The notes under the pieces were generated by a model. It was not told where the DNA came from and searched no databases. It worked only from the letters and a program-made list of their open reading frames with translations. Below are positions 15,892 to 24,794 of a stretch of DNA of 64,000 nucleotides, in pieces. Both the position numbers and the translations under genes were made by a program. Each line of letters starts with the position of its first letter. Positions within the stretch are counted from its first letter, which is position 1. Source of the stretch: Litoribrevibacter albus (GTDB lineage Bacteria; Pseudomonadota; Gammaproteobacteria; Pseudomonadales; Litoribrevibacteraceae); the NCBI RefSeq assembly GCF_030159995.1, contig NZ_BSNM01000014.1, forward strand, positions 186,001-250,000, given 5' to 3'.

Positions 15892-16926
15892 ATGAGATCG
15901 AGTTTCGCGATTGGTGATGTAGAGGTTCTGCGGGGACAAACCAAGAAAATCGAGTTGCCTACTGTGTCTCTGTATACCGACACCAGTATGTCGATTCCGG
16001 TGTTTGTTAAACGCGGGAAACGTGACGGCCCAACCTTATTCGTCAGTGCGGCTGTGCACGGCGATGAGTTGAATGGTATTGAGATTATCAGTCGTTTGAT
16101 CAACAGTCCATCGATAAAAACGATGAAGGGCACCTTGGTCGCTGTGCCGTTTGTGAATGGATATGGCGTCTTGAACCAGAGCCGCTATTTACCGGATCGC
16201 CGAGACCTCAATCGTTCGTTTCCGGGGTCGAAGAAAGGGTCTTTGGCTTCACGGATCAGCTACTTGTTTCTCAATGAAGTGGTGGCTAAATGTGATTACG
16301 GCATTGATTTGCATACAGGGGCGATTCATCGGACGAACTTACCTCAAATCCGAGCGAATCTGGATGATGACGTGACCCTTGAAATGGCCCGCGCTTTCGG
16401 CGTACCCGTCTTGGTTAATGCAAATAACCGGGATGGTTCACTTCGTCAGGCGGCTGAAGAGTTTGGTGTTAAGGTTCTGCTGTACGAAGCCGGGGAAGCC
16501 TTGCGATTCGATGAACTTTCCATTCGAGCAGGCTTGAAGGGCATCTTAAATGTGATGCGCCATTTGGGCATGGTGGCAAAATCCCGAAAAAAATCGGCCT
16601 CTGTTGAGCCCTTTGTGGCCCGACAAACCGGTTGGGTGAGGGCGACCGACAGTGGTTTCGTCCACCATCTGAAGAGTCTGGGCGATTATGTGGAGAAGGG
16701 CGATACTCTGGCGACCATTAAAGACCCGTTTGGCAGCGTGTTGGACTACGTCAAAGCCAACGCCAAAGGCATTGTGATCGGAAAGCAAAACATTCCTCTG
16801 GCTCAGGAGGGGGATGCCATGTACCACATTGCTTACTTTAGAAAGCCAGATGATGTCGTTGAAAACATTGAAATTATGCAAGGCGCGTTGATACCGGATT
16901 CATCGATCGACCACATTGTGGACTGA
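15892..16926 (+). CDS. succinylglutamate desuccinylase/aspartoacylase family protein
   Basis: This predicted zinc enzyme of 344 residues belongs to the M14/AstE-AspA family. Zinc ligands appear as HGDE (AAVHGDELNGIEII, residues about 55-65) and a later His in YGIDLHTG (about residue 143); the catalytic Glu is in LLYEAGE. The C-terminal 100 residues form a barrel-like tail (GWVRATDSGFVHHLKSLGDYVEKGDTLA), as in many family members. The ribosome-binding site AAGGA sits in the end of rimK. Pairing with RimK suggests it acts on glutamyl tails or related amides, but the substrate is unknown. Confidence 0.85.
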   Translation: MRSSFAIGDVEVLRGQTKKIELPTVSLYTDTSMSIPVFVKRGKRDGPTLFVSAAVHGDELNGIEIISRLINSPSIKTMKGTLVAVPFVNGYGVLNQSRYLPDRRDLNRSFPGSKKGSLASRISYLFLNEVVAKCDYGIDLHTGAIHRTNLPQIRANLDDDVTLEMARAFGVPVLVNANNRDGSLRQAAEEFGVKVLLYEAGEALRFDELSIRAGLKGILNVMRHLGMVAKSRKKSASVEPFVARQTGWVRATDSGFVHHLKSLGDYVEKGDTLATIKDPFGSVLDYVKANAKGIVIGKQNIPLAQEGDAMYHIAYFRKPDDVVENIEIMQGALIPDSSIDHIVD

Positions 16927-16973
16927 TATTAAAGTTAGATTGAGCTTCGAGTTGAGCGCTGGTACGGAAAAAC

Positions 16974-16989
16974 GCCTGCTTTGGCAGGC
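16974..16989 (+). terminator. stem-loop after the deacylase gene
   Basis: GCCTGC-TTTG-GCAGGC forms a compact hairpin about 48 bases past the stop. The following sequence is AT-rich rather than a pure T-tract, so it may be a weak terminator. Confidence 0.45.
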
Positions 16990-17043
16990 ATAGATTTAAA
17001 TTTTAAATACGGGAATTAGTAGAGAACATTGGAACACGCAGTA

Positions 17044-17652
17044 ATGGAAACATTTTTATCTGACTGGTATCAGACCTATAAACTGAATATCTCACTGACA
17101 CTGGTTATTTTTACTATCTATGGCACTTTTCGCTTTTTTGCAGGGCCTAAGATCAGAGAGCAAGCTGAGCAAGGACGTTTAAAGACCCACTCGGTATCAA
17201 AGGCGTTATCGGCGCTGAATATCATTTTAATGATCGGAGCCATTGCCAGTGCACTGGTGGTGTGGGGATTTGATTTTAAAGGGTTGCTGACGCTTTCTGC
17301 GAGTATTCTTGCTGTAACTGGCGTGGCCTTGTTTGCGGGCTGGTCGGTACTGAGTAATGTCACTGCATTTTTCTTGTTGTTGGCGCATACCTCTTACAAG
17401 CGAGGTAACTTCATTCGAATCATGGACGGTGATAACTACATTGAAGGCTATATCTCAGAGATTAACTTGTTTAACACCAAGCTAATCAGTGAGTCGAGAG
17501 AAGTTATGATTTACCCGAATAACTTGTTATTGGCTCGTCCTACGGTCGTAAACCCTCGTGACCGATGGATGCCGGTGGGTAAACTATTACCGACACCAAG
17601 ACCTGAGAAACCTAATGAGGAATCGAAGGTAGAAGAAAAGGCGACAGCCTGA
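17044..17652 (+). CDS. small MscS-family mechanosensitive channel
   Basis: This 202-residue inner-membrane protein has about three transmembrane helices, the last being the pore-lining Gly/Ala-rich helix (LTLSASILAVTGVALFAGWSVLSNVTAFFLL). The beta domain follows (RGNFIRIMDGDNYIEGYISEINLFNTKLISESREVMIYPNNLLL). The ATG at 17044 has GGAA nine bases upstream; a TTG five codons earlier is possible. MscS channels release solutes on hypo-osmotic shock. It lacks the large C-terminal vestibule of E. coli MscS and ends in a short acidic tail. Confidence 0.85.
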   Translation: METFLSDWYQTYKLNISLTLVIFTIYGTFRFFAGPKIREQAEQGRLKTHSVSKALSALNIILMIGAIASALVVWGFDFKGLLTLSASILAVTGVALFAGWSVLSNVTAFFLLLAHTSYKRGNFIRIMDGDNYIEGYISEINLFNTKLISESREVMIYPNNLLLARPTVVNPRDRWMPVGKLLPTPRPEKPNEESKVEEKATA

Positions 17653-17658
17653 GCTCAG

Positions 17659-17708
17659 TAAGATCGAGAGTCCATTATTTTATAAGATGTCTTGGAGTCT
17701 CGATCTTA
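17659..17708. terminator. long inverted repeat between convergent genes
   Basis: TAAGATCGAGA and TCTCGATCTTA form an 11-bp perfect stem separated by 28 bases, between the mscS-type gene and the convergent membrane protein. It probably works as a terminator in both directions. Confidence 0.5.
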
Positions 17709-17717
17709 TTTACGACG

Positions 17718-18083
17718 TTATTTGTTTGGCATTAACGGGTTACAGTTCTTAATCGTCACTTTGCCTTGAAGTAAATTACCTTTTGAATACTCGTTGAAAT
17801 GGCAGGTGTTGGTTGCCGGCTCGTAGTTTTCAATCCATAGATTTTCGTCTTTCCACGTTGCCCCCATGTGGTATTGCCCCTGCGGTACGCTAATCGTCAT
17901 AACGCCACCCCAGCGTTTCACAAATACTTGTTGGAAATGGAAAAAGTAGGCCGCCCAGCCAATCAAGAAAATTAAGGCGCCGGATGCAAGAGCGATTTTC
18001 CATTGCTTTAATTTTACGCCCAGTACAAACAGTGGAAGTATTGCCAGAACAATAACTACACCCCAGTAAAAATAGGTAATCAT
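17718..18083 (-). CDS. hypothetical membrane protein
   Basis: This 121-residue protein has two hydrophobic helices (residues about 4-24 and 30-50) and a C-terminal domain of about 65 residues (FVKRWGGVMTISVPQGQYHMGATW...), probably periplasmic, with two cysteines. No family recognised. It is transcribed alone between a convergent MscS gene and a divergent Nmad3 gene. Confidence 0.6.
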   Translation of the reverse strand: MITYFYWGVVIVLAILPLFVLGVKLKQWKIALASGALIFLIGWAAYFFHFQQVFVKRWGGVMTISVPQGQYHMGATWKDENLWIENYEPATNTCHFNEYSKGNLLQGKVTIKNCNPLMPNK

Positions 18084-18205
18084 TTCATATCCTTATCAAA
18101 TTAATTGATGCTCGATGAGCTATAGCAATTGTAATAGAAATTTTGAGTCACTGCTTTGATTAGCAGTAGAATGCTTTGCAATTGTTTACTGGTTGGAAGG
18201 TCATC

Positions 18206-19123
18206 ATGAAACTGATTTTAAGTAGGAAAGGATTTGATAGCTCAGCAGGTGGGTGCCCAAATCCGATCTTTCCTGATGGTTCCATGCTGGCGTTACCCAT
18301 TCCGGATTCGAAATCCAGGATTGCATATCGGGATTTAACTCATCAATTTAACGATGGCAGTTCTGTGTCTTACGCTGATTTGGTCGGCCAGTTAACGAAA
18401 GGCAAGATCAAACCCTCTTCGGGTGCTCACCTTGACCCAGATATGCTGACTTCTGCGTATGTCAGAGATCCTCAGTGGCGCCCCGTGCTAGGTCAGACGG
18501 GCGCAGCACAAGGGCATTTAGCAAAGCAATCGGTGGGTGCCGGTGATCTGTTTCTCTATTTTGGATTGTTTCGTGATGTTGAGTTGTACAAAGCAGGGCG
18601 TAAAAAACCGATCTGGCGATTTGTTCCAGGTTCCAAACCGAAACATCTGCTCTGGGGCTGGATGGAGGTTGGTGAGCGACTGACTATTGATGAAGAGGAT
18701 TTTTCTGACTCTTGTTTTAGTGATCGTCACTGGCTCAAGTATCACCTCCATATGCACGGACAACCTGACCCCAACAATACACTGTATGTGTCTTCGGAAA
18801 ATCTAAGTTTTGCTCCAGCGCTTAACGGTGCTGGCGTGTTTCGAGGAGTATCGGAAGCACTGGTGTTAACGCATCCTCAATCTCTCAAACCCAGTTTCTG
18901 GCAGTTGCCAGAGTGGTTTTATCCTCATCAGGCTCATCCGTCACATAAATACGATCAACGTGAACCTCTTTCTTATCATCATAAGCTTGATCGTTGGTTT
19001 GCTCCTTCCAATGGTTATTGCCAATTACAATCTGCAGCGAGAGGTCAGGAGTTTGTTCTCGATCTGGATCAATACCCGGAAGCGAAACCTTGGTTGGTCG
19101 AGTTAATTCAGCTGAATAGCTAA
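18206..19123 (+). CDS. Nmad3-like putative nucleotide modification protein
   Basis: This 305-residue protein starts with KLILSRKGFDSSAGGCPNPIF and carries SGAHLDPDM, GDLFLYFGLFRD, HLLWGWMEVG and ENLSFAPALNGAGVF. I recall this pattern from the Nmad3 family (nucleotide modification associated domain 3), proposed from comparative genomics to act in DNA base modification; its chemistry is not proven. The ATG at 18206 with a GAAGG site upstream fits the family start better than the in-frame ATG ten codons earlier. No other DNA-modification gene is adjacent. Confidence 0.7.
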   Translation: MKLILSRKGFDSSAGGCPNPIFPDGSMLALPIPDSKSRIAYRDLTHQFNDGSSVSYADLVGQLTKGKIKPSSGAHLDPDMLTSAYVRDPQWRPVLGQTGAAQGHLAKQSVGAGDLFLYFGLFRDVELYKAGRKKPIWRFVPGSKPKHLLWGWMEVGERLTIDEEDFSDSCFSDRHWLKYHLHMHGQPDPNNTLYVSSENLSFAPALNGAGVFRGVSEALVLTHPQSLKPSFWQLPEWFYPHQAHPSHKYDQREPLSYHHKLDRWFAPSNGYCQLQSAARGQEFVLDLDQYPEAKPWLVELIQLNS

Positions 19124-19222
19124 GTGTCTTCAACACAAAGCACTGTTGGCTTAATCTGAATCAATGTCTGATTCTCAATACTTGATATGGTGGCATGAGT
19201 TGAAATTGTAAGGATCAAATAG

Positions 19223-19768
19223 ATGCCACAAGTCTCAGAAGCCGATATCAAAATAGGCATAGTAACCGTCAGTGATCGCGCCAGTGCAGGCGTTTATGAA
19301 GACATCTCAGGTCAGGCCATCATAGATACGATGAATGACTATCTTACGTCCGACTGGCAAGCGGTGTATCAGGTGATTCCTGATGAACAGGACGAAATTG
19401 AGCAAATGTTGATTTCTATGGCAGATGATCAAAATTGCTGTCTGATCGTTACTACTGGCGGTACTGGCCCTGCCAAACGCGATGTCACGCCAGAGGCCAC
19501 CGAAGCGGTGTGTGATCGCATGATGCCTGGGTTTGGTGAACTGATGCGTGCAGAGTCATTGAAGTTTGTCCCCACCGCTATCTTATCCCGTCAAACCGCA
19601 GGTTTAAGAAAAGATACGTTGATCGTGAATTTGCCGGGAAAACCTAAGTCGATACGCGAATGCTTGGATGCGGTGTTTCCGGCCATTCCATACTGCATTG
19701 ATTTAATGGAAGGGCCGTATATGGAGTGTGATGAAGCTGTTATAAAACCATTCCGCCCCAAGAAATAG
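19223..19768 (+). CDS. mog: molybdopterin adenylyltransferase
   Basis: This 181-residue protein follows E. coli MogA: IGIVTVSDRASAGVY at the N-terminus, TTGGTGPAKRDVTPEAT for the molybdopterin-binding loop, MPGFGELMR, and NLPGKPKSIRECLDAV. It adenylylates molybdopterin before molybdenum insertion in cofactor biosynthesis. A good ribosome-binding site (AAGGA) precedes the ATG. It is 99 bases downstream of the Nmad3-like gene, with no other cofactor gene nearby. Confidence 0.92.
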   Translation: MPQVSEADIKIGIVTVSDRASAGVYEDISGQAIIDTMNDYLTSDWQAVYQVIPDEQDEIEQMLISMADDQNCCLIVTTGGTGPAKRDVTPEATEAVCDRMMPGFGELMRAESLKFVPTAILSRQTAGLRKDTLIVNLPGKPKSIRECLDAVFPAIPYCIDLMEGPYMECDEAVIKPFRPKK

Positions 19769-19785
19769 CCGCTCTATTATCAGAA

Positions 19786-20850
19786 TCAGCGCTTTAGAAA
19801 TTTATAGAATGCGCTGATTTCTGAAAAGCCCAACGCATCTGAAATCTCTGCGTTGGGCGTGCCTTTGCTTGCCAGTTTTTGATGCATCTCTTTTCGTGCT
19901 TGATCTAGCAGTTCCGAGAATTGTGTGTCTTCGGATTTGAGCTTTCGAAACAGGGTGGAACGGCTCATGTTTAACTCCGCTAAGCATTCACTTAATTTAG
20001 AATACCTTGCTAAGTCTGATTGAAGTAACGCAACAAGCTTTTCGGAGAGCAACACGGGTGTAAGTGTTTGTTTGAGGAATTTAGCTTGCTGTCCTAGCAG
20101 TTCATTCAGGTAACTGTTGGCTGTGATGATTTTTGCTTGGAAAATATCCGCGTTAAAGACCATGGTATCGTGGTCATTGCTTCCCTGTACCGGACAATCA
20201 AAATAGTGTGAAAGCACTTTCAGAGTGGTTTCATCATTTGTGTGCAGTGTCATTTTCTTTGGGGCAATTTCTTGGCCAGTAAGAAACTTTGCCCAAGTGA
20301 CAAGGGAACTGAAACTTCTAAGTACAGCAATGTACGGGTAAGCTTTGCTTGTATCAAAGCCGATGGATATTTGTTTCTCATCCCCATGTTGAACTATCTG
20401 CCAATGTTCAGATTGGTTCAGTAGCGCTTTGTGCTCAATAAAGGTAGCAAGCGCTTCTTCCAGTGTTGAGCAATGACGAAGCCAATTCGCCAAGATGCCT
20501 AATCGACCGGTTTCTGTGTGTTCACCAAGCCTCAATGCCATCGTGACTTTGGTTGCTTGGTCTTGCTTGTCCAGTTGTTGCCATAACCCGATGAAATACT
20601 TTTCAGGTAAATGCTGTTCCTGAATTGGCCCTTGATCTGTGCTTGTTTGATAAGTGAGTGTTTGAGAAACGAATGCTTGATAGCGTGTCAGGAGCTCCAG
20701 GGATATCAGCGCCAGTTCTTCTTTCTGGATTATTTCGCGTTGGACTAACGCATCGGCTAAATCCATCACAGCAATGGCAGAGACAGTCGACGTTGAAAGT
20801 GTCTGTACGTGAGTGGGTTTTTGAGGTTGAGACTGCACGGTTGAAACCAT
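19786..20850 (-). CDS. AraC family transcriptional regulator, short C-terminus
   Basis: This 354-residue protein has an N-terminal ligand domain of about 240 residues of the type found in OruR/ArgR-like AraC regulators, and a C-terminal HTH pair. The first helix-turn-helix is seen in LAELNMSRSTLFRKLKSED and the second in ISDALGFSEISAFYKFLKR. The protein stops at FLKR, about 15 residues before the usual end (FKRWTGxTPxxYR), so the last helix is missing; no frameshifted continuation is visible downstream. It is divergent from the PPOX-fold gene at 20935 and may control it. Confidence 0.8.
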   Translation of the reverse strand: MVSTVQSQPQKPTHVQTLSTSTVSAIAVMDLADALVQREIIQKEELALISLELLTRYQAFVSQTLTYQTSTDQGPIQEQHLPEKYFIGLWQQLDKQDQATKVTMALRLGEHTETGRLGILANWLRHCSTLEEALATFIEHKALLNQSEHWQIVQHGDEKQISIGFDTSKAYPYIAVLRSFSSLVTWAKFLTGQEIAPKKMTLHTNDETTLKVLSHYFDCPVQGSNDHDTMVFNADIFQAKIITANSYLNELLGQQAKFLKQTLTPVLLSEKLVALLQSDLARYSKLSECLAELNMSRSTLFRKLKSEDTQFSELLDQARKEMHQKLASKGTPNAEISDALGFSEISAFYKFLKR

Positions 20851-20934
20851 TTTCCAGATCTATGAAACAGGAGGACTCTGCAATCCATAGTGCAGGGGAT
20901 ACGCTTTAGATACAAGTCATGTCTGGAGATGAAA

Positions 20935-22005
20935 ATGTCTAAGAATGAAAATCCTTTCAATACAACTGTTTCATTCAATGCAAAATCTTTGATCAGCTCA
21001 GAAGCGAAATTGAGGGGCATTATAAAAACTTACCCCAAGATGCTGGATAAACGCATTCTTACTGAATTGGACACTCATTGCCTGGAATTTATTGAATGTT
21101 CAAAGCTTTGTGTGTTGGCTGTTTCAGGTAAAGACAAGGGCTTTGGCGTGTTTAATGTCCGAACGTCTTTGGATATTTATTCTAATAAACGGCTCGAATT
21201 GAAATCGGGTTCAGATGCCGTATCTCTTAATGTTTCGGCTGAAACGCCATGCTTTGCCAGTCTGTATTTTCTTGCACCTGGTGTTGGTCACGCATTGCGA
21301 GTGAATGGCATGGTGAGTTTATTATCAGAAGAGGGTAATGCTAAGGTCACTTTTGTGTTTATGGTGGAACAGGCTTATGTCCATTGCGCACGAGCGGCAG
21401 CTCGGTCTCAATTGTGGTCACCTGTTGAATTAATCAAGCAATTTGAGTCGCAGGGTATTCGAAAAGAGTATTCATTGCATGATTTCCTGTCATTGACGTC
21501 TTATTCATTACTGAAAACTCATAGCTCAGATTGGCAAACTGAAATTTCGCCCAGAGGTGATCAAACAGGCTTTCTAAGCTTGATTGAAGATGACCTGTTG
21601 TTCCTTCCGGAACGCCCTGGAAATAAAGTCGCGGTCAGTCTCAGAAATATTCTACAGAATCCGTATGTCGAACTCTTATGTATGATTCCTGGACGTGAAG
21701 TGGTACTTCACCTGGCTGGTCAAGCTGACGTTACGGATGATCCAAGGCTTTGCTCAATGGCCGCCGTGGACGGTAAACAGCCTAAGTTAGGAATACTCAT
21801 TCGGGTCAGTTCATACAAAGTCGTTCAGGAACATGCGCTGAGTGAAAGTAATCTGTGGAATGAATCAGAGTATGTGTTGAAAACTCAATTAACGCCGTTT
21901 CCGAAGGTGTTATCAGAACACATGAATGGAACCGGCTTATTGGGTAAAGCAACCAATCAGGTAGTTAAAGCCGTAGTGAACCACGACATGAAACACTTGT
22001 ATTGA
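20935..22005 (+). CDS. PNPOx-like flavin-binding split-barrel protein
   Basis: This 356-residue protein ends in a segment typical of pyridoxamine-5'-phosphate-oxidase-like proteins: EISPRGDQTGFLSLIEDDLLFL, RPGNKVAVSLRNILQNPYVELL and IPGREVVLHLAGQADVTDDP (residues about 200-270). The first half has a similar ending (FASLYFLAPGVGHALRVNGMVSL), suggesting two tandem split barrels. Such proteins bind FMN, F420 or heme; the substrate is unknown. The ATG at 20935 has GGAG six bases upstream and is preferred over two earlier in-frame starts. It is divergent from the AraC regulator. Confidence 0.7.
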   Translation: MSKNENPFNTTVSFNAKSLISSEAKLRGIIKTYPKMLDKRILTELDTHCLEFIECSKLCVLAVSGKDKGFGVFNVRTSLDIYSNKRLELKSGSDAVSLNVSAETPCFASLYFLAPGVGHALRVNGMVSLLSEEGNAKVTFVFMVEQAYVHCARAAARSQLWSPVELIKQFESQGIRKEYSLHDFLSLTSYSLLKTHSSDWQTEISPRGDQTGFLSLIEDDLLFLPERPGNKVAVSLRNILQNPYVELLCMIPGREVVLHLAGQADVTDDPRLCSMAAVDGKQPKLGILIRVSSYKVVQEHALSESNLWNESEYVLKTQLTPFPKVLSEHMNGTGLLGKATNQVVKAVVNHDMKHLY

Positions 22006-22064
22006 TATTTCAGCTAACACTTACAAGGTTGAAGTCAATGAGATGAGGTATAAACGGCGAAATA

Positions 22065-22093
22065 TGAGGTCAAGCTTTTAAAGTTTGACCTCA
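22065..22093. terminator. stem-loop between convergent genes
   Basis: TGAGGTCAA pairs perfectly with TTGACCTCA around an 11-base loop between the PPOX-fold gene and the convergent lipoprotein. It overlaps the last codons of the lipoprotein gene. Confidence 0.5.
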
Positions 22094-22575
22094 ACAGAGA
22101 CTTCGGCCCCTTCGATGGAGTCAATGTAGTCTTCGTTTTTCTCATCTTTTAACACTTTGCCGTCCAGGCTCACTCTTTTAGTTTTCTCTTTTTCAGTGAA
22201 TAGATCAGGCAACACTTTATTCTCTGGTACATCAATTAACGTCTCGTTACCTGCATCCCAGTCCTCAGGAAGAGTCAGGTCGATGGTTCGTTTTGGGGCA
22301 ACTGTTTTAGGCGACGCTGATGTATTGTCTTCAGGTGGTTGTAGCAGCGCTTCCTTCTCAATTACTTGTACATCACTTTCAGAAACTGGGGAGCCTACAT
22401 TTGACTGACTTTTTGACGCTTGTGAATGATTCTGTGGGGTTTGCTCAGAAGTGGTGTGATTACTGTTATTCTTGTGACTACCATTATTCTTGTGCTGGTC
22501 GCATGCCGTTAACTGAAGGAAAAACGCAACAATAAGCGTAATGAATAGTGGCATTTTAAAAGCACGTTTTGACAT
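22078..22575 (-). CDS. hypothetical lipoprotein
   Basis: This 165-residue protein has a type II signal peptide (KMPLFITLIVAFFLQLTAC) with lipobox LTAC, so the cysteine near residue 25 should be lipidated. An Asn/Ser/His-rich linker follows (about residues 29-65), then an acidic region containing IDLTLPEDWDAGNETLIDVPEN. No family recognised. It lies 30 bases downstream of the glycosyltransferase on the same strand and could be co-transcribed with it. Confidence 0.65.
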   Translation of the reverse strand: MSKRAFKMPLFITLIVAFFLQLTACDQHKNNGSHKNNSNHTTSEQTPQNHSQASKSQSNVGSPVSESDVQVIEKEALLQPPEDNTSASPKTVAPKRTIDLTLPEDWDAGNETLIDVPENKVLPDLFTEKEKTKRVSLDGKVLKDEKNEDYIDSIEGAEVSVEVKL

Positions 22576-22605
22576 TGATTGATCCTGAAATTTTATGTTT
22601 TTGAG

Positions 22606-23847
22606 CTATGAACGCTTGTTCTTGGCTTCAATCCACTGGGCCATGTATTGAGTACTCTTCATTGAGTGATGTCTCATCATAGCGCCAGTAAAGTTACTTA
22701 GACGGTAGTGATTTAGGTTTTGTTCCACATCGGCTAAGCGATGTAGAAATGCATGAATATGGCAGTTCTCATCAAATCGTTCCTTGATCATAGGTGCACA
22801 CTGGTTTTGAAGTGTCACCCATTGCCCTTGATCCTGATAAAGGGATATCGCGCTTTCAGTAAAGGTATCCGCTATGTCTTGTACTAATACAGGAACATGA
22901 TTCTGATACATGCCTTCAGCACCGATAGAGGTGGTTACAGCGGGCGTGCCACATTCCGCAGCATCGACTAATTTGCCTTTTAGTCCAGCACCAAATCGTA
23001 ACGGTGCTAATAAAACTTTGGCCTTGGATACCACTTCAATAGCATCTTCCGCCCAACCTTTCACTAGAAAGCCTTGTTTCTCGTTATGTAACTGCGTGGC
23101 TTTCTTGGGAGGATAAGCACCGTACACATGAAGCTCTGCCTCGGGGAGTTTTTTACGAATGTTAGGCCAAATGCTTTCTTTTAGATAACGGACAGCATCC
23201 CAATTGGGCTCGTGGCGAAAATTACCGATAGATATAAAGTGCTGGCGTGCTTCAAAACTCAGCCATTGAGTTTGCTCAGGTGACGGGCGGAAGAACGGAA
23301 TGTAATGAAGGATTTCTGATGGAACATTAAACCGCTCAACCAGTAATGTCATTTCGGCTTCTGAAATCATCAAGCTCAGATCGCAACGAAGAATCGAGGC
23401 AATTTCGCGCTTGGCCAAATCCGAATACAGCAACTCATTGCTAATATTCAGCGTTTCTTGAATCGAAGCGCCGTCTTTGTAAGCTTGATGTCGAGCATGA
23501 CGAAGGCAATGCAGGTCTTCGGTATCAAGAATTCGTAGGGCATCCGGGCAATGCTTTTCTACTCGCCAGCCAAACTGTTCTTCCATCATAAAACGGTCAA
23601 ACATCACGGCAGCAGGCTTCAACTCCAACAAAAACTCATCGAAGGTTGAACTGTTTAGCTCGATGCTCGAACTGGTGATGCCATAGCTGGATAGATCTTC
23701 CGCATGAGGACTAAGCTCCGCAGGGGAGGCGTAGTGAATCTGGTATCCAGCCTGCTGAAAGCCATTCAACAATTGCATCATACGACTGCCAGCCGCAGAG
23801 GATTTGGGTTCCGGCCAAACATAGCCTATGACGAGTAGTGTTTTCAT
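22606..23847 (-). CDS. GT4-type glycosyltransferase
   Basis: This 413-residue protein has the GT-B fold pattern of group 1 glycosyltransferases. Its N-terminal half starts LLVIGYVWPEPKSSAAGSRMM. The C-terminal half has ISIGNFRHEPNWDAVRYL, AELHVYGAYPP, FLVKGWAED, LLAPLRFGAGLKGKLVDAAECGTPAVTT and GAEGM, matching the donor-sugar region. No other polysaccharide gene is adjacent, so acceptor and sugar are unknown. A shorter coding-like frame on the opposite strand inside it is a shadow. Confidence 0.85.
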   Translation of the reverse strand: MKTLLVIGYVWPEPKSSAAGSRMMQLLNGFQQAGYQIHYASPAELSPHAEDLSSYGITSSSIELNSSTFDEFLLELKPAAVMFDRFMMEEQFGWRVEKHCPDALRILDTEDLHCLRHARHQAYKDGASIQETLNISNELLYSDLAKREIASILRCDLSLMISEAEMTLLVERFNVPSEILHYIPFFRPSPEQTQWLSFEARQHFISIGNFRHEPNWDAVRYLKESIWPNIRKKLPEAELHVYGAYPPKKATQLHNEKQGFLVKGWAEDAIEVVSKAKVLLAPLRFGAGLKGKLVDAAECGTPAVTTSIGAEGMYQNHVPVLVQDIADTFTESAISLYQDQGQWVTLQNQCAPMIKERFDENCHIHAFLHRLADVEQNLNHYRLSNFTGAMMRHHSMKSTQYMAQWIEAKNKRS

Positions 23848-23994
23848 GGCGGCGATTATAGGGTTGTTAGTCGGGTTATAGGTAATGGAGTACTTAATGA
23901 ACTTTCAGATTGTTCTTAGTAAGTGCGGTTGGCTAATAAGGGTGCTCACAAAATTTGAATAGCTCAAAGACCATATTGTAAACCTATTTGGTTG

Positions 23995-24654
23995 TTATCT
24001 TACACAGGCTTCTATTGCTGTTCTGCAATCAGTAGGCTTATTGATTTCTTTATCGACTCTAACCTTAGTTTGAGTAAAACTGGTTCCTTGGGCAATATTG
24101 GAATCTGTTTTTGAGTAAAAGAGTATAAGTCCATGCCTATCGTATACAGTTTTATGTGTGATTTGGGTCAGTCCTAAGCCTCTGTGCTGTTTTGTCCATG
24201 TTCCTTCTGAAAATGATGTGTTGCTGTATTTACCAATCCTTCTACCAGTTTTACAGCGTCCTATGAAATAAATGTCGCAATCTGGATCTCTCGCATTTAG
24301 CTTATAAGCCTCATTTTTATAGCTGTAGTATTCTCGACCTTCTTTAATCATGTATTTGGTATTGGAATCAAGTTTTCCATCATGATATTTGAGGAAGTGA
24401 TATTCATCATTTTGAGTGGAGGTGAACACATACTCTGTAGTGTAAGTTTCACCTGAAAAGTCTGTGTTAAGATACTTTACTTTGTAACCTACAGGTATAG
24501 GTTTCCATTGGTTTGCATTTACATGTTTTGGATAAAGTATATTGCCTGTGTTCTTGTTAACAATAGAGCCTATATTGATTGACTCCTTTGAAATGGTTGT
24601 ACAGCCATAAAGAAATAGAATTAAAAGTGTTAACAGTAATTGAAATAGTTTCAT
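23995..24654 (-). CDS. hypothetical lipoprotein
   Basis: This 219-residue protein has a lipoprotein signal (KLFQLLLTLLILFLYGC), with Cys18 as the lipidation site. The mature domain is Tyr/Thr/Lys-rich, probably beta-rich, with a CDIYFIGRC pair and two C-terminal cysteines. The gene is visibly more AT-rich than its neighbours, with many AAA/ATT/TAT codons, which hints at recent acquisition. No family recognised. Confidence 0.65.
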   Translation of the reverse strand: MKLFQLLLTLLILFLYGCTTISKESINIGSIVNKNTGNILYPKHVNANQWKPIPVGYKVKYLNTDFSGETYTTEYVFTSTQNDEYHFLKYHDGKLDSNTKYMIKEGREYYSYKNEAYKLNARDPDCDIYFIGRCKTGRRIGKYSNTSFSEGTWTKQHRGLGLTQITHKTVYDRHGLILFYSKTDSNIAQGTSFTQTKVRVDKEINKPTDCRTAIEACVR

Positions 24655-24794
24655 TGATTCTATGAGGTTGTTTTGTTCAGGAGGCCAAATATTATCAGGA
24701 ATTGAAGATCTAGCCTAAGAAAATTGCTAATAGTATCTTTTACAATCATTAACAACCGTAAGGTATCAATTGATATCTGTTTAACATGGACTTT

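Noticed and set aside
22910-23116. Plus-strand frame of 68 codons in the glycosyltransferase
   Set aside because: Shadow of conserved GT-B motifs on the minus strand.
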